Of a DNA stretch of 64,000 nt, positions 45,201 to 55,712 are shown in pieces. The translations under genes were made by a program, and so were the position numbers. How positions within the stretch are numbered: the first letter of the stretch is position 1; the number at the start of each line of letters is the position of its first letter. The notes below the pieces were generated by a model. That model was given only the letters and a program-made list of their open reading frames with translations, was not told where the DNA came from and did no database searches. Location of the stretch: NCBI RefSeq assembly GCF_001591585.1, contig NZ_BCVE01000023.1, positions 1-64,000 of the forward strand. The letters run 5' to 3'. This DNA is from Niallia circulans NBRC 13626 (GTDB taxonomy: Bacteria; Bacillota; Bacilli; Bacillales; Cytobacillaceae).

Positions 45201-45851
45201 ACGGAACGCTTCTAATACTTCTAGTCTTTTAATCGCACGAGTTCTTCTTTGCCCTTGTGCCGTTTTTAATTCTTCCTTTAAAGCATCTACTTCTTTATTT
45301 AAATCAATATCTGATAATAACTTCTTAATAGATTCAGCACCCATTGAAGCTTGGAACTTCACACCGTATTTATCACGGTATGCTCTATACTCTTTCTCTG
45401 AAAGAAGTTGTTTCTTCTCAAGAGCAGTGTCACCTGGATCTGTTACAACATAAGAAGCAAAGTAAATAACTTCTTCCAGTGCACGTGGAGACATATCTAA
45501 CACTAGACCCATACGGCTTGGGATTCCTTTGAAATACCAAATATGTGATACTGGAGCCGCTAATTCAATGTGTCCCATACGTTCACGACGAACCTTTGCA
45601 CGGGTAACTTCTACTCCACAACGGTCACAGACTACTCCTTTGTATCTAACACGCTTGTATTTACCACAGTGACATTCCCAGTCTTTTGTAGGACCAAAAA
45701 TACGCTCACAGAACAAGCCATCTTTTTCCGGTTTTAAAGTACGATAGTTAATTGTTTCTGGCTTTTTAACTTCACCAAATGACCATGAACGGATTTTATC
45801 TGGCGAAGCTAGGCCTATTTTCATATATTCAAAATTATTAACATCCAACAA
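42252..45851 (-). CDS. rpoC: RNA polymerase beta' subunit
   Basis: The 1199-aa beta' subunit is the family length in Bacillus. The catalytic motif [12 protein letters not shown] binds the active-site magnesium. The N-terminal zinc site (CHCGKYKR and CDRCGVEV) and the second one ([13 protein letters not shown]) are present. It follows rpoB after a 205-bp spacer holding an inverted-repeat element. Confidence 0.98.
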   Translation of the reverse strand: MLDVNNFEYMKIGLASPDKIRSWSFGEVKKPETINYRTLKPEKDGLFCERIFGPTKDWECHCGKYKRVRYKGVVCDRCGVEVTRAKVRRERMGHIELAAPVSHIWYFKGIPSRMGLVLDMSPRALEEVIYFASYVVTDPGDTALEKKQLLSEKEYRAYRDKYGVKFQASMGAESIKKLLSDIDLNKEVDALKEELKTAQGQRRTRAIKRLEVLEAFRGSGNEPSWMILDVLPVIPPELRPMVQLDGGRFATSDLNDLYRRVINRNNRLKRLLDLGAPSIIVQNEKRMLQEAVDALIDNGRRGRPVTGPGNRPLKSLSHMLKGKQGRFRQNLLGKRVDYSGRSVIVVGPNLKMYQCGLPREMAIELFKPFVMKELVEKGIAHNIKSAKRKIERLQPEVWDVLEEVIKEHPVLLNRAPTLHRLGIQAFEPTLVEGRAIRLHPLVCTAYNADFDGDQMAVHVPLSSEAQAEARLLMLAAQNILNPKDGKPVVTPSQDMVLGNYYLTLEREGAVGEGMIFNDTNEALLAYQNGYVHLHTRVAVRASSLNNETFTEEQNKQLLLTTVGKLVFNEILPKSFPYINEPTKTNLEEKTPERYFVEPGVDVPAAIRELPIIEPFKKKILGNIIAEVFKRFKITETSKMLDRMKDLGFKHSTKAGITVGVADIVVLGEKQEIIEEAQSKVDNVMKQFRRGLITEEERYDRVISIWSAAKDTIQAKLMKSLDKRNPIFMMSDSGARGNASNFTQLAGMRGLMANPAGRIIELPIISSFREGLTVLEYFISTHGARKGLADTALKTADSGYLTRRLVDVAQDVIVREDDCGTDRGLLVSALKEGTEIIESLDERLIGRYARRSIKHPETNEVIVPENGLITEDLAVEIVEANIEEVWIRSAFTCNTRHGVCKKCYGRNLATGQEVEVGEAVGIIAAQSIGEPGTQLTMRTFHTGGVAGDDITQGLPRIQEIFEARNPKGQAVITEMAGVVVGINEGRDRQHEIVVQGELETRTYTAPYTARLKVKVDDVVEQGQELTEGSIDPKELIKVKNVTAVQEYLLREVQKVYRMQGVEIGDKHVEVMVRQMLRKIRVVDAGETDVLPGTLLDIHQFTDANAKALREGKLPATGRPILLGITKASLETDSFLSAASFQETTRVLTDAAIKGKRDELLGLKENVIIGKLVPAGTGMPRYRHAEPITAEELTEESVTVE

Positions 45852-45930
45852 GGGTCCTACCTCCCTTTCGATCTTCAGGCTTTTGCCTTACTTAAAAACT
45901 TCTAAAAACTTATATAATCAAAGACAGGCC

Positions 45931-46032
45931 GTCACAAAAGGGTCTGACTTCACTTGAATAATCTATTTTAAAAGATATAAAAGGATCTTCTATTTAGATG
46001 TCTTCGCAGTGGAGTCTGACCCTTTCGTTTTT
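45931..46032. mobile_element. Small MITE-like inverted-repeat element between rpoB and rpoC
   Basis: Arms at 45937-45954 (AAAGGGTCTGACTTCACT) and 46008-46025 are complementary at 16 of 18 positions. The element is flanked by the 9-bp direct repeat AGACAGGCC (45922-45930 and 46033-46041), which looks like a target-site duplication. It has no open frame. It could also act as an RNA hairpin that tunes rpoC expression, since it lies in the transcript between the two genes. Confidence 0.65.
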
Positions 46033-46056
46033 AGACAGGCCATGTTCATTACTTTA

Positions 46057-49000
46057 TTATTCTTGCATGCCTACCTTTTCTGACTCAGGCTCTTGTGTTT
46101 CGGAAACAATTGTCAGAGATTCAGCTTGATGAATATCATCATCATCGTCTGTGTCTCTCATTTCAATTTCTTCTTCCGTGCTAGATAAGATTTTTACATC
46201 TAACCCTAAACTTTGCAACTCTTTCATTAATACGCGGAATGATTCAGGAACTCCAGGTTCTGGAACGTTTTCTCCTTTAACAATAGCTTCATATGTTTTC
46301 ACACGACCAACAACGTCATCTGATTTAACAGTAAGAATTTCTTGTAAAGTATAAGCAGCTCCATAAGCCTCAAGCGCCCAAACCTCCATCTCTCCAAAAC
46401 GCTGACCACCGAATTGAGCTTTTCCTCCTAGTGGTTGTTGCGTTACTAAAGAATATGGTCCTGTTGAACGAGCATGTAGCTTATCATCAACCATATGAGC
46501 AAGTTTGATCATATACATAACTCCAACGGATACACGGTTATCAAAAGGTTCACCTGAACGTCCGTCATATAGTACTGTTTTCGCATCTTGCGCCATTCCG
46601 GCTTCTCTAATTGTTTCCCATACATCTTCCTCACGAGCACCATCGAATACTGGAGATGCAACATGGATATTTAAGCTTCTTGCAGCCATTCCAAGATGCA
46701 ATTCTAACACCTGACCGATATTCATACGTGATGGTACACCTAGTGGATTTAACATGATATCAACTGGTGTTCCGTCTGGTAAGTATGGCATATCTTCTTC
46801 AGGTAGAATTCGGGAGATAACCCCTTTATTACCGTGACGACCTGCCATCTTATCGCCTTCATGGATTTTACGTTTTTGAACAATATATACACGTACTAAT
46901 TGGTTAACACCTGGTGGTAATTCGTCTCCATCTTCTCTATTGAAGACTTTAACATCGTGGACGATACCGCCGCCACCATGTGGAACACGTAAACTTGTAT
47001 CACGTACTTCACGTGCTTTTTCACCAAAGATAGCATGTAATAATCGTTCTTCTGCCGTTAATTCAGTTACCCCTTTAGGTGTAACTTTACCAACAAGCAA
47101 GTCACCATCTTTTACTTCAGCACCGATGCGAATAATTCCGCGATCATCTAAGTTGCGTAAAGCATCTTCTCCGACATTCGGAATATCACGCGTAATTTCT
47201 TCCGGTCCTAATTTTGTATCACGAGATTCTGATTCATATTCTTCAATATGAATAGAAGTATAAACATCATCTTTTACCAAGCGTTCGCTCATGATAATAG
47301 CATCCTCGTAGTTGTATCCGTCCCATGTCATAAAGGCAACTAATACGTTACGTCCAAGGGCTAATTCACCAAGTTCCATAGAAGGACCATCAGCTAAAAC
47401 CTCGCCTTTTGTTACTTTATCACCTACAGCAACAATCGGGCGTTGATTATAACAAGTACCTTGGTTTGAACGAACAAACTTAAGCATTTTATATTTATCA
47501 AGATTTCCTTTTACTTCTTGACCATCTACTTCAGAAATACGTCTAACCCACACTTCACGTGCTTCTACATGTTCAACAATACCAGGATGCTTACAGATAA
47601 CAGCTGCACCTGAGTCTTTTCCTGAAACATATTCCATTCCAGTTCCTACTCTTGGAGCTTCCGGCTGCATTAAAGGTACTGCTTGACGCTGCATGTTCGC
47701 ACCCATTAAGGCACGGTTAGAGTCATCATTTTCTAAGAATGGGATACACGCTGTCGCAGCAGATACAACCTGCTTTGGAGATACGTCCATATAGTCTACA
47801 CGATCACGCTTAACAACAACGTTCTCATCACGGAAACGTGCTACAACATCTTCATCTAAGAAGGAACCATCTTCACCTAAACGAGCGTTCGCTTGGGCAA
47901 CAACATAGTTATCTTGTTCATCAGCTGTTAAATAATCTATTCGCGACGATACTTTACCTGTCTCAGGATCAACACGTCTGTACGGTGTTTCGATAAATCC
48001 GAAACGATTTACTTTTGCATAAGAAGATAAGGAGTTAATCAAACCAATGTTTGGCCCCTCAGGTGTTTCAATCGGACACATACGGCCATAGTGAGAATAG
48101 TGAACGTCACGAACTTCCATTCCTGCACGCTCTCTTGTTAAACCACCAGGTCCTAACGCAGACAAACGACGTTTGTGTGTTAATTCTGCTAATGGATTTG
48201 TTTGGTCCATGAATTGAGAAAGCTGAGAGCTTCCAAAGAATTCTTTGATAGATGCAATAACAGGTCTGATATTAATTAGCTGCTGCGGTGTAATAGTATT
48301 CGTGTCTTGAATAGACATTCTTTCGCGAACAACACGCTCCATTCTAGATAAACCAATACGGAATTGGTTTTGCAACAATTCGCCTACAGAACGAAGACGT
48401 CTGTTACCTAAATGGTCAATATCATCTGTTAGACCTACTCCATGCAATAAATTAAAGAAATAACTGATAGAAGCAATGATATCTGAAGGAGAGATGTTTT
48501 TCACAGCTTCTTCTACATATGCATTACTAATAACATTAATTTCTTTATCCCCTTCATCTAGTGGTGAATATATTTTCACCGATTGTACAACAACATCATC
48601 TTCTAATACTCCGCCATATGGGCTCAGCTTTTTAAAGCCGATATTGTTTTCTAGATTAGGAATAATACGGTCAAGCGCACGGCGATCTAAAAGAGTTCCT
48701 TTTTCAGCGATAATCTCGCCAGTTTCAGGATCCACTAATGTTTCTGCTAAACGCTGATTAAATAATCTATTTTTAATATGAAGCTTTTTATTAATTTTAT
48801 AACGACCTACATTCGCAAGATCGTATCTTTTTGGATCGAAAAATCTTGATACCAATAAACTTTTTGCATTTTCCACAGTAGGTGGTTCTCCCGGACGAAG
48901 ACGCTCATAAATTTCTAATAGCGCTTTGTCTGTTCCTTCTGTGTTATCTTTTTCTAAAGTGTTACGCAAATACTCATTGTCACCAATCAATTCAATAATC

Positions 49001-49626
49001 TCTTGATCGGAACCAAATCCTAAAGCGCGTAACAGAACAGTAACAGGAAGTTTACGTGTACGATCAATACGTACATATACTACATCCTTTGCATCTGTTT
49101 CATACTCTAGCCATGCTCCACGGTTAGGAATTACTGTAGCAGTAAATCCTTTTTTACCGTTCTTATCAAGTTTTCCATTATAATAAACACTTGGAGAACG
49201 TACTAATTGAGAAACGATAACCCGTTCCGCACCATTAATAACAAAAGTACCAGTTTCAGTCATAAGCGGGAAATCACCCATGAATACATCTTGGTCTTTT
49301 ACTTCTCCTGTTTCTTTATTCACAAGACGAACCTTCACACGCAAAGGTGCAGAATATGTAACATCTCGCTCTTTCGATTCTTCCACTGAATACTTAGGAT
49401 CTCCTAAGCTATAATCAATGAAATCAAGTGATAAATTGCCAGTAAAATCTTCAATAGGTGAAATGTCCTGGAACATTTCTCGCAATCCCTCATCTAAAAA
49501 CCATTGATAGGAAGAGGTTTGGATTTCAATAAGATTTGGTAATTCTAAAACCTCACTAATTCGTGCGTAGCTTCTCCGCTGGCGGTGTCGTCCATACTGA
49601 ACAAGTTGACCTGTCAACTGATTCAC
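46057..49626 (-). CDS. rpoB: RNA polymerase beta subunit
   Basis: The 1189-aa beta subunit has the rifampicin-binding segment [21 protein letters not shown], which is the wild-type sequence, so no classical rifampicin resistance change. The conserved [10 protein letters not shown] and [12 protein letters not shown] motifs are present. The acidic C-terminal tail ([14 protein letters not shown]) is typical of Bacillus. It precedes rpoC, with ybxB upstream. Confidence 0.98.
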   Translation of the reverse strand: MNQLTGQLVQYGRHRQRRSYARISEVLELPNLIEIQTSSYQWFLDEGLREMFQDISPIEDFTGNLSLDFIDYSLGDPKYSVEESKERDVTYSAPLRVKVRLVNKETGEVKDQDVFMGDFPLMTETGTFVINGAERVIVSQLVRSPSVYYNGKLDKNGKKGFTATVIPNRGAWLEYETDAKDVVYVRIDRTRKLPVTVLLRALGFGSDQEIIELIGDNEYLRNTLEKDNTEGTDKALLEIYERLRPGEPPTVENAKSLLVSRFFDPKRYDLANVGRYKINKKLHIKNRLFNQRLAETLVDPETGEIIAEKGTLLDRRALDRIIPNLENNIGFKKLSPYGGVLEDDVVVQSVKIYSPLDEGDKEINVISNAYVEEAVKNISPSDIIASISYFFNLLHGVGLTDDIDHLGNRRLRSVGELLQNQFRIGLSRMERVVRERMSIQDTNTITPQQLINIRPVIASIKEFFGSSQLSQFMDQTNPLAELTHKRRLSALGPGGLTRERAGMEVRDVHYSHYGRMCPIETPEGPNIGLINSLSSYAKVNRFGFIETPYRRVDPETGKVSSRIDYLTADEQDNYVVAQANARLGEDGSFLDEDVVARFRDENVVVKRDRVDYMDVSPKQVVSAATACIPFLENDDSNRALMGANMQRQAVPLMQPEAPRVGTGMEYVSGKDSGAAVICKHPGIVEHVEAREVWVRRISEVDGQEVKGNLDKYKMLKFVRSNQGTCYNQRPIVAVGDKVTKGEVLADGPSMELGELALGRNVLVAFMTWDGYNYEDAIIMSERLVKDDVYTSIHIEEYESESRDTKLGPEEITRDIPNVGEDALRNLDDRGIIRIGAEVKDGDLLVGKVTPKGVTELTAEERLLHAIFGEKAREVRDTSLRVPHGGGGIVHDVKVFNREDGDELPPGVNQLVRVYIVQKRKIHEGDKMAGRHGNKGVISRILPEEDMPYLPDGTPVDIMLNPLGVPSRMNIGQVLELHLGMAARSLNIHVASPVFDGAREEDVWETIREAGMAQDAKTVLYDGRSGEPFDNRVSVGVMYMIKLAHMVDDKLHARSTGPYSLVTQQPLGGKAQFGGQRFGEMEVWALEAYGAAYTLQEILTVKSDDVVGRVKTYEAIVKGENVPEPGVPESFRVLMKELQSLGLDVKILSSTEEEIEMRDTDDDDDIHQAESLTIVSETQEPESEKVGMQE

Positions 49627-49865
49627 CCCTCAAATCAAACGTTATAGTACATCTATTAACATCTTATAAAAAAGGATATTAGACCCATTTTTATAAGACA
49701 AAAAGAAAAAGGGTTTTCCAATCAAAAAACCACATTTTCATATTTCTAATATTATTCTGTTAGTTTTTCCTTCTTACACCAATTTTATACAGTAACTTAG
49801 ATAAAATTGCGAGTTTCAGAAAAATATTATATTGGCATTATACAATGATATCACAACAAAAAGGA

Positions 49866-50471
49866 CTAGTCAATCTTTTTTGCTTGAATTATAAAATAGC
49901 CTTTTTTCTTTTCTACTACGTTTACCTCTTTAAAGAATTCTTCTAATTTTGCAATAGCAGAGGGTGCTCCTTGTTTCTTTTGAATCACAACCCATAATTC
50001 CCCATTAGGTACTAAGCAGTCATAGCTTTGCTCTAAAATATCATGAACTACTTTCTTCCCCGCTCTTATTGGCGGATTGGTTAAAATAGAGGCAAATTTT
50101 TTTCCCTTTACACGAAGAAGTCGATCACTTTCATAAATACGAACATTTTCAACGCCGTTTTGTCTGGCATTTTCTTCTGCTAATTCAATAGCACGTAAAT
50201 TAACATCAACCATATGGACCATTCTATTTGGGGAAGTCTTCGCAATAGATAAACCTATCGGGCCATATCCACAACCTACATCTAATATATCTCCATCTAA
50301 ATCAGGCAAGGTATACGTCTCTATCAATAATCTGGATCCAAAGTCCACTTCCTTTTTAGAAAAGACTCCATTATCTGTTTTAAAACGTATTGTATTACCT
50401 TTAAGCGTAAAATTCCAGTAATTTGGATCGCTATTTACATTTTGGGTTCGGGAATAATAATGTTCCGTCAT
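49866..50471 (-). CDS. ybxB: Class I SAM-dependent methyltransferase, RsmC-like (YbxB)
   Basis: The 201-aa protein resembles the C-terminal half of RsmC, the 16S rRNA G1207 N2-methyltransferase. Motif I is LDVGCGYGPIGLS (SAM binding) and the catalytic NPPI motif reads ILTNPPIRAGKK. It lies between rplL and rpoB as in Bacillus. The exact rRNA target is inferred from the family. Confidence 0.88.
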   Translation of the reverse strand: MTEHYYSRTQNVNSDPNYWNFTLKGNTIRFKTDNGVFSKKEVDFGSRLLIETYTLPDLDGDILDVGCGYGPIGLSIAKTSPNRMVHMVDVNLRAIELAEENARQNGVENVRIYESDRLLRVKGKKFASILTNPPIRAGKKVVHDILEQSYDCLVPNGELWVVIQKKQGAPSAIAKLEEFFKEVNVVEKKKGYFIIQAKKID

Positions 50472-50699
50472 ACGAACACCTCCTTAGGAGAATTTATTTA
50501 AGGAAGACTACTTGAGGATTGACTACAAAACTTAGATTGTAATCAATAAAAAAGCGCAGACGACTTATCCTAAAGCTATCATATACCAACAGTAGCTTAT
50601 TTAGAGACTCCTTAGAAGATAATTCTCCCAGCAGTTCATATTTCACTTCTAACTTGGTAAATTGCGGCTAACTTTTCTTAAGTCCTTCTCACTTTCAGG

Positions 50700-50725
50700 A
50701 AAAAAAGCCCGCTAAAATAGCGAGC
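50700..50725 (-). terminator. Terminator/attenuator after rplL
   Basis: On the minus strand GCTCGCTA pairs with TAGCGGGC (one G-T pair) around a 3-base loop, followed by seven T. It lies just beyond the rplL stop and probably ends most rplJL transcripts, with limited read-through to ybxB-rpoB. Confidence 0.8.
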
Positions 50726-50741
50726 TTCTTTTTAACTAACA

Positions 50742-51101
50742 TTACTTAACTTCAACGTTAGCTCCAACTTCTTCAAGTTTAGCTTTGATTTCTTCAGCTT
50801 CTTCTTTAGAAGCTCCTTCTTTAACTGCTTTTGGAGTGTTGTCAACAAGTTCTTTTGCTTCTTTAAGACCAAGACCTGTGATTTCACGTACAACTTTGAT
50901 AACTTTGATTTTTTGATCTCCAGCAGATGCAAGAACTACATCAAACTCAGATTTTTCAGCAGCAGCTTCTCCGCCACCTGCAGCTACAGCTACAGGAGCA
51001 GCAGCAGTTACTCCAAATTCTTCTTCAATTGCTTTTACTAAATCGTTTAATTCTAAAACAGTCATATTTTTAACTGCTTCTAAGATTTGTTCTTTAGACA
51101 T
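50742..51101 (-). CDS. rplL: Ribosomal protein L7/L12
   Basis: The 119-aa stalk protein recruits elongation factors. The N-terminal dimerisation segment ([20 protein letters not shown]) is followed by an Ala/Gly-rich hinge and the C-terminal domain with [22 protein letters not shown]. It follows rplJ by 54 bp and is ended by a strong hairpin. Confidence 0.98.
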   Translation of the reverse strand: MSKEQILEAVKNMTVLELNDLVKAIEEEFGVTAAAPVAVAAGGGEAAAEKSEFDVVLASAGDQKIKVIKVVREITGLGLKEAKELVDNTPKAVKEGASKEEAEEIKAKLEEVGANVEVK

Positions 51102-51155
51102 TATATGTTTCCTCCTTGTTTTTTGGGGTTTTATAATACGTTTCCGTATAAAAGA

Positions 51156-51656
51156 TTATGCGCCTTGTTCTTCTTTTTGATCTGCAACTGCTTTTGTAGC
51201 AAGAGCAAGGTTGCGGATTGGTGCTTGAAGAACGCTGAGTAACATAGAAAGTAAACCTTCGCGTGATGGAAGTTCAGCTAGAGCTTTTACTTCTTCAACT
51301 GTTGCTAAGTTCCCTTCGATTACTCCCGCTTTAATTTCTAATGCTTCATGGTTTTTAGCGAAGTCATTTAGAATTTTTGCTGGTGCAACAACATCCTCAT
51401 TACTGAACGCAATAGCGTTTGGACCAGTTAAGGATTCGTTTAAACCTGCTAATTCAACAGATTCTGCAGCACGGCGAGTTAAAGAGTTTTTGAAAACTTT
51501 AAACTCGATTCCTGCATCACGAAGTTGTTTACGAAGTTCAGTTACTTCTGAAACAGTCAAACCACGGTAGTCAACAACGATAGTTGATTTACTTGCTTTG
51601 AATTTCTCCGCAATATCAGATACTATTTGTTTCTTTTGTTCGATTACGCTGCTCAT
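51156..51656 (-). CDS. rplJ: Ribosomal protein L10
   Basis: L10 anchors the L7/L12 stalk on 23S rRNA. The 166-aa protein starts [19 protein letters not shown]. The open frame extends 27 codons into the leader, but the ATG at 51656 has AGGAGGTG and matches Bacillus. A structured leader precedes it, so the gene is probably autoregulated by the L10-L12 complex. Confidence 0.97.
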   Translation of the reverse strand: MSSVIEQKKQIVSDIAEKFKASKSTIVVDYRGLTVSEVTELRKQLRDAGIEFKVFKNSLTRRAAESVELAGLNESLTGPNAIAFSNEDVVAPAKILNDFAKNHEALEIKAGVIEGNLATVEEVKALAELPSREGLLSMLLSVLQAPIRNLALATKAVADQKEEQGA

Positions 51657-51669
51657 CTTTACACCTCCT

Positions 51670-51835
51670 GTAGAATTTCTACATTCATACCGACAAATAA
51701 AATCCTCCATATCTTTCAGACATGGAGGTGTATACAATAGTCGTTCTCACAACTGATCAAATAATCTATCGTATTACCTCGGCAGGGAATTAAGCTAAAA
51801 AATTAGCACCTACTGTCTACGGTACAAATGTTATT
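51670..51835 (-). promoter_or_regulatory. L10 leader with attenuator-like hairpin
   Basis: The non-coding 240 bases between rplA and rplJ fit the L10 leader of Bacillus. The downstream end has the hairpin CCTCCATG...CATGGAGG-like (51704-51728) followed by ATTTTATTT on the minus strand, a terminator-like structure. L10-L12 binding to an upstream stem would favour it. The family call rests on position and the hairpin, not on an alignment. Confidence 0.7.
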
Positions 51836-51896
51836 TATTTTTTCAACAAGATGAAGTATATGCTATCCATCTTATTTTGTCAAATACCAATTTTTA

Positions 51897-52586
51897 TCAA
51901 ACAGTAGATGGATCTACTTTTACGCCAGGTCCCATTGTTGAAGTAACAGATACGTTCTTCATGTAAGTACCTTTTGCAGCAGCTGGTTTTGCTTTTGACA
52001 TTGTATCAAAGATAGTTTTGAAGTTCTCAACTAGTTTAGTTTCATCGAAAGAAACTTTACCGATTGGAACATGTACGTTACCAGCTTTGTCTACACGGTA
52101 TTCTACTTTACCAGCTTTGATTTCGTTAACTGCTTTTGTTACATCAAATGTAACTGTACCAGTTTTAGGGTTTGGCATTAAACCTTTAGGTCCTAATACA
52201 CGACCAAGTTTACCAACTTCACCCATCATATCTGGAGTTGCAACGATTACGTCAAAATCAAACCAACCTTGTTGGATTTTATTTATATATTCAGCATCGC
52301 CTACATAGTCTGCACCTGCTGCTTCTGCTTCTTTTAATTTTTCACCTTTAGCGAAAACTAAAACGCGTTGAGTTTTACCAGTACCGTTTGGAAGAACTAC
52401 TGCTCCACGGATTTGTTGGTCTGCTTTCTTAGGATCTACTCCTAGACGGAAAGCAACTTCAACTGATGCATCAAATTTTGTAGTGCTAGTTTTTTTCACT
52501 AACTCAATTGCTTCTTGAATTGGGTAAGCTTTAGTACGATCAACAAGTTTGATAGCTTCTAAATACTTCTTACCTTTTTTAGCCAT
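51897..52586 (-). CDS. rplA: Ribosomal protein L1
   Basis: The 229-aa L1 forms the mobile stalk at the E site. It starts [20 protein letters not shown] and contains [20 protein letters not shown], the signature of L1. The ATG at 52586 has AAGGAGG; 16 upstream open codons are not supported. It follows rplK. Confidence 0.98.
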   Translation of the reverse strand: MAKKGKKYLEAIKLVDRTKAYPIQEAIELVKKTSTTKFDASVEVAFRLGVDPKKADQQIRGAVVLPNGTGKTQRVLVFAKGEKLKEAEAAGADYVGDAEYINKIQQGWFDFDVIVATPDMMGEVGKLGRVLGPKGLMPNPKTGTVTFDVTKAVNEIKAGKVEYRVDKAGNVHVPIGKVSFDETKLVENFKTIFDTMSKAKPAAAKGTYMKNVSVTSTMGPGVKVDPSTV

Positions 52587-52700
52587 AACTATATTTCCTC
52601 CTTGAATTGTGGTTTTAGCGGAATTACCTCCCACGAATAAAGGTTGCGACTAAAGATTCACCGTCGTCACAACCTTAATCAACACTAACCATATATAGGT

Positions 52701-53126
52701 TTAGTCTTCAATAACAATACCCATGCTGCGGGCAGTACCTTCAACCATGCGCATAGCAGATTCAACACTAGCTGCATTTAAATCAGGCATTTTTGTTTCA
52801 GCAATCTCGCGTACTTTATCACGCTTAACAGTTGCTACTTTATTACGATTTGGTTCACCAGAACCAGACTCGATACCAGCTGCTTTTTTAAGTAAAACTG
52901 CAGCAGGTGGAGTTTTTGTAATAAATGTAAATGAACGGTCTTCGAAAACCGTAATCTCAACAGGAATGATTAAACCAGCTTGTTCAGCTGTACGAGCGTT
53001 AAACTCCTTACAGAATCCCATAATATTTACGCCAGCTTGACCCAATGCAGGACCAACTGGTGGTGCCGGATTCGCTTTAGCTGCTGGGATTTGCAATTTA
53101 ACAACTTTAATTACTTTTTTAGCCAC
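52701..53126 (-). CDS. rplK: Ribosomal protein L11 (GTG start)
   Basis: The 141-aa L11 lies at the factor-binding centre and is needed for RelA-dependent (p)ppGpp synthesis. The start is a GTG at 53126 with AAGGAGGTG nine bases upstream, giving the standard protein ([20 protein letters not shown]). The longer open frame with an ATG at 53219 lacks support. The thiopeptide-contact Pro-rich N terminus is wild type. A small GGGG/CCCC hairpin lies in the leader at 53162-53174. Confidence 0.96.
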   Translation of the reverse strand: MAKKVIKVVKLQIPAAKANPAPPVGPALGQAGVNIMGFCKEFNARTAEQAGLIIPVEITVFEDRSFTFITKTPPAAVLLKKAAGIESGSGEPNRNKVATVKRDKVREIAETKMPDLNAASVESAMRMVEGTARSMGIVIED

Positions 53127-53293
53127 GAGACACACCTCCTTAAAGTCCGTGATGTGGTAATAGGGGTTTCCCCTCCCACTCAACTTATCGTCTTTATATG
53201 AAATAAAGAAATTTGACAATATCTTATCTCTTTATGAGATATACTGACCTATGAAATAGTAACACTTTTTCAATACCATTTCAAGTTTTCTAG

Positions 53294-53827
53294 TTAAAAT
53301 TTTTCAATTTGTGTAAAATCGAGCTCTACAGGAGTATCTCTACCAAACATATTTACTAGTACTTTAACCTTTGCTTTATCCTTATCAATTTCCTCAACTG
53401 TACCAGTGAAATTAGCAAATGGACCTTCATTTACTTTTACTGTTTCTCCTAATTCAAACTCAATTTCAATTCTTTGTTCTTCTACGCCCATTCTTTTCAG
53501 AATTACTTGGACTTCTTCTGGTAAAAGCGGCGTTGGTTTTGATCCAGACCCAGCGGAACCAACGAATCCAGTTACACCAGGGGTATTACGTACGACATAC
53601 CAAGAATCATCGGTCATAACAATTTCTACCAACACATAACCTGGGAATACTTTTCTTTTTACTACTTTTGTTTTACCGTTTCTGATATCTGTTTCTTCTT
53701 CTTCAGGTACAACCACGCGAAAAATTTTATCTTGCATCGCCATTGTTTCTACCCGTTTTTCTAAATTAGCTTTCACCTTATTCTCATATCCAGAGTACGT
53801 ATGCACTACATACCAGTTTTTTTCCAT
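53294..53827 (-). CDS. nusG: Transcription elongation factor NusG
   Basis: The 177-aa NusG stimulates pausing and couples transcription to translation. The NGN domain starts NWYVVHTYSGYENKVKANLEKR, and the KOW domain near the C terminus contains GPFANFTGTVEEID. It lies between secE and rplK as in Bacillus. A terminator-like hairpin lies in its leader. Confidence 0.97.
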   Translation of the reverse strand: MEKNWYVVHTYSGYENKVKANLEKRVETMAMQDKIFRVVVPEEEETDIRNGKTKVVKRKVFPGYVLVEIVMTDDSWYVVRNTPGVTGFVGSAGSGSKPTPLLPEEVQVILKRMGVEEQRIEIEFELGETVKVNEGPFANFTGTVEEIDKDKAKVKVLVNMFGRDTPVELDFTQIEKF

Positions 53828-53930
53828 AAAAGAGGACTACTTCGTCCGTCCCTCCCTGCAACATTATTTTTTTCGTGCTGTTTTTTATAGTATCTGTAAG
53901 GAACAAGTCATTTATTTTTCAGCAAATGAA

Positions 53931-53950
53931 AAAACCCGTTACCGGGCTTT
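53931..53950 (-). terminator. Terminator-like hairpin between secE and nusG
   Basis: On the minus strand AAAGCCCG-GTAA-CGGGTTTTTT forms a short GC stem followed by six T, a textbook intrinsic terminator. Being inside the secE-nusG transcript, it may act as an attenuator. Confidence 0.65.
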
Positions 53951-53998
53951 TGTAAATGTTTCCTATCGTTTTACCATTATACCATGAGTAGACAACTG

Positions 53999-54181
53999 TT
54001 ATTCAAGTATTAAACGAATAAGTTCGGAAATTCCTAAATCAACAACAGCAAAGAAGATAGCAAAAAAGACAACTGTCACAAGGACTGTGAGTGTATAATT
54101 AGTTAACTCCTTTTTTTTCGGCCAGCTAACTTTCTTTAATTCTCTACCAACTTCACGAAAATACTTAACAGCACTTTGCAT
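53999..54181 (-). CDS. secE: Preprotein translocase subunit SecE
   Basis: The 60-aa SecE clamps SecY. A basic amphipathic helix with EVGRELKKVSWPKKKEL precedes a single membrane helix. I start at 54181 because GGAGGT lies eight bases upstream; the in-frame ATG at 54196 would include this box in the coding region. It lies between rpmG and nusG. Confidence 0.95.
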   Translation of the reverse strand: MQSAVKYFREVGRELKKVSWPKKKELTNYTLTVLVTVVFFAIFFAVVDLGISELIRLILE

Positions 54182-54224
54182 TTTTGTTACCTCCATCTTT
54201 AAGAGCGGGCATTATCCAAAATCA

Positions 54225-54368
54225 TTATTTTGTTTCTTTATGAACAGTATGAGCATTACAATTTTGACAAAATTTCTTTACTTCTAAACGTTCTGTACCA
54301 TTGTTACTCACAGTAGAATAATTTCTTGACCCACATTTTTCACATGCTAATACAATCTTTTTTCTCAT
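54225..54368 (-). CDS. rpmGB: Ribosomal protein L33 (zinc-binding form)
   Basis: This 47-aa gene begins [18 protein letters not shown] and ends [10 protein letters not shown]. Cys9, Cys12, Cys34 and Cys37 form the zinc site. It is located just upstream of secE, the place of rpmGB in Bacillus. It was found from the sequence because its size is below common cut-offs. Confidence 0.95.
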   Translation of the reverse strand: MRKKIVLACEKCGSRNYSTVSNNGTERLEVKKFCQNCNAHTVHKETK

Positions 54369-54470
54369 TCGACCTACACCTACTACGTCCTTTATATCTT
54401 CTCAAACTGTATCATGGACAGGCGTAAGATGTCAATATCAGTAAATATTTGCTATTTCAACCTTTTACGC

Positions 54471-55130
54471 TTATAGCGAGAATTCTCTTATTTCTAAATA
54501 CCGCTCCAATTTTCTTTTCACCCGCTGAAGGGCATTATCAATAGACTTCACATGCCTATTCAATTCCTCAGAAATTTCTTGATAGGATTGACCATCAAGA
54601 TATAGAGACAATACTTTTCTTTCTAAATCACTCAATAATTCAGACATTTTGATCTCAATGTGATCATATTCTTCCTGATTAATGATCAATTCTTCTGGAT
54701 CAAGAACCTTTGCTCCAGAGATAATATCCATTAACGTTCGATCAGATTCTTCATCGTAAATGGGCTTGTCCAAAGAGACATAAGAATTTAAAGGAATATG
54801 CTTCTGCCTAGTGGCCGTTTTGATCGCAGTAATGATTTGTCTTGTTATACACAATTCAGCAAATGCCTTAAAGGAAGAAAGCTTGTCCTCTTTAAAATCG
54901 CGTATTGCCTTATAAAGACCGATCATTCCCTCTTGCACAATATCTTCTTTGTCCGCTCCGATTAAGAAATAGGATCTGGCTTTAGCTCGCACAAAGTTAC
55001 GATACTTTTGAATTAAATAATCCAAAGCATCACTTTCCCCTTGATGCACCAATTCCACCAACACTTCATCTTCAAGTTCCATATAATTTCCAATATACTT
55101 GTTACTCTTAGTCCAGCTGTCAGTACTCAT
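54471..55130 (-). CDS. sigH: RNA polymerase sigma-H factor
   Basis: Sigma-H starts the transition to sporulation and competence. The 219-aa protein shows region 2 (YLIQKYRNFVRAKARSYFL, DKEDIVQEGMIGLYKAIRDF) and region 4 (LSDLERKVLSLYLDGQSYQEI). The ATG at 55130 has a GGGGGG box and equals the family length; upstream open codons overlap rae1. It is placed between rae1 and rpmGB as in Bacillus. Confidence 0.97.
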   Translation of the reverse strand: MSTDSWTKSNKYIGNYMELEDEVLVELVHQGESDALDYLIQKYRNFVRAKARSYFLIGADKEDIVQEGMIGLYKAIRDFKEDKLSSFKAFAELCITRQIITAIKTATRQKHIPLNSYVSLDKPIYDEESDRTLMDIISGAKVLDPEELIINQEEYDHIEIKMSELLSDLERKVLSLYLDGQSYQEISEELNRHVKSIDNALQRVKRKLERYLEIREFSL

Positions 55131-55200
55131 ACAGATCCCCCCGACCGTGCAATCATGGATAAATCCATTATACTCTAGCCTTTTTTTGAGCGTCAACAAC

Positions 55201-55710
55201 TCATTTCTCTCCACGTCGCCATTTTTCGAAAATTTCTTCCACTTCTCTTGAAAGCGGAATCTTTGCAGCTGGTTTTTTTTCTTTAATTTTTTTTACTTTC
55301 TTTCCGATTTCCTGTTCCATCCCAGCCATTTCTAACAATAATTCGCGCGCTGATTTCCGCAGGGCACCTTGTCCAAAAATAGCCCATTGCTCTGTAAAAT
55401 CTGAAGTTGCAACATGAATTTGTGTTTTTCTGTTATTTAGTTCAATAGCTAGTTTTTCGATACGCTCGTCAGCCGTTTCATTTTCACGGGTAAAAATGAC
55501 TTCCACCTTGTAATCTTTATATTTTTTCTCTGTGCCTTTTACATAGTATGCATCAAAAACAACCATTACTCTGTATCCGGAATAGCCCTGATATTCTGCC
55601 ATTTTCGCTACTAAAGCATCTCTTGCTGCTGCAAGGTCTCTATTCTTTAGTGCATTTAATTCTGGCCAAGCACCAATAATGTTATAGCCGTCAACAATAA
55701 GAATGTCCAT
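55201..55710 (-). CDS. rae1: NYN-domain ribosome-dependent mRNA decay factor Rae1 (YacP)
   Basis: The 169-aa PIN/NYN-domain endoribonuclease cleaves translated mRNAs in the ribosomal A site in B. subtilis. The catalytic Asp region is DILIVDGYNIIGAWPEL and the second acidic site is MVVFDAYYVKG. The basic C-terminal tail is typical. It follows rlmB by two bases. Confidence 0.93.
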   Translation of the reverse strand: MDILIVDGYNIIGAWPELNALKNRDLAAARDALVAKMAEYQGYSGYRVMVVFDAYYVKGTEKKYKDYKVEVIFTRENETADERIEKLAIELNNRKTQIHVATSDFTEQWAIFGQGALRKSARELLLEMAGMEQEIGKKVKKIKEKKPAAKIPLSREVEEIFEKWRRGEK

Positions 55711-55712
55711 TA

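Noticed and set aside
46057-49626. Rifampicin-resistance change in rpoB or streptomycin-resistance change in rpsL
   Set aside because: The relevant segments read as the wild-type Bacillus sequence.
52701-53219. Longer rplK beginning at the ATG at 53219
   Set aside because: The GTG at 53126 has a strong AAGGAGGTG box and gives the exact family length.
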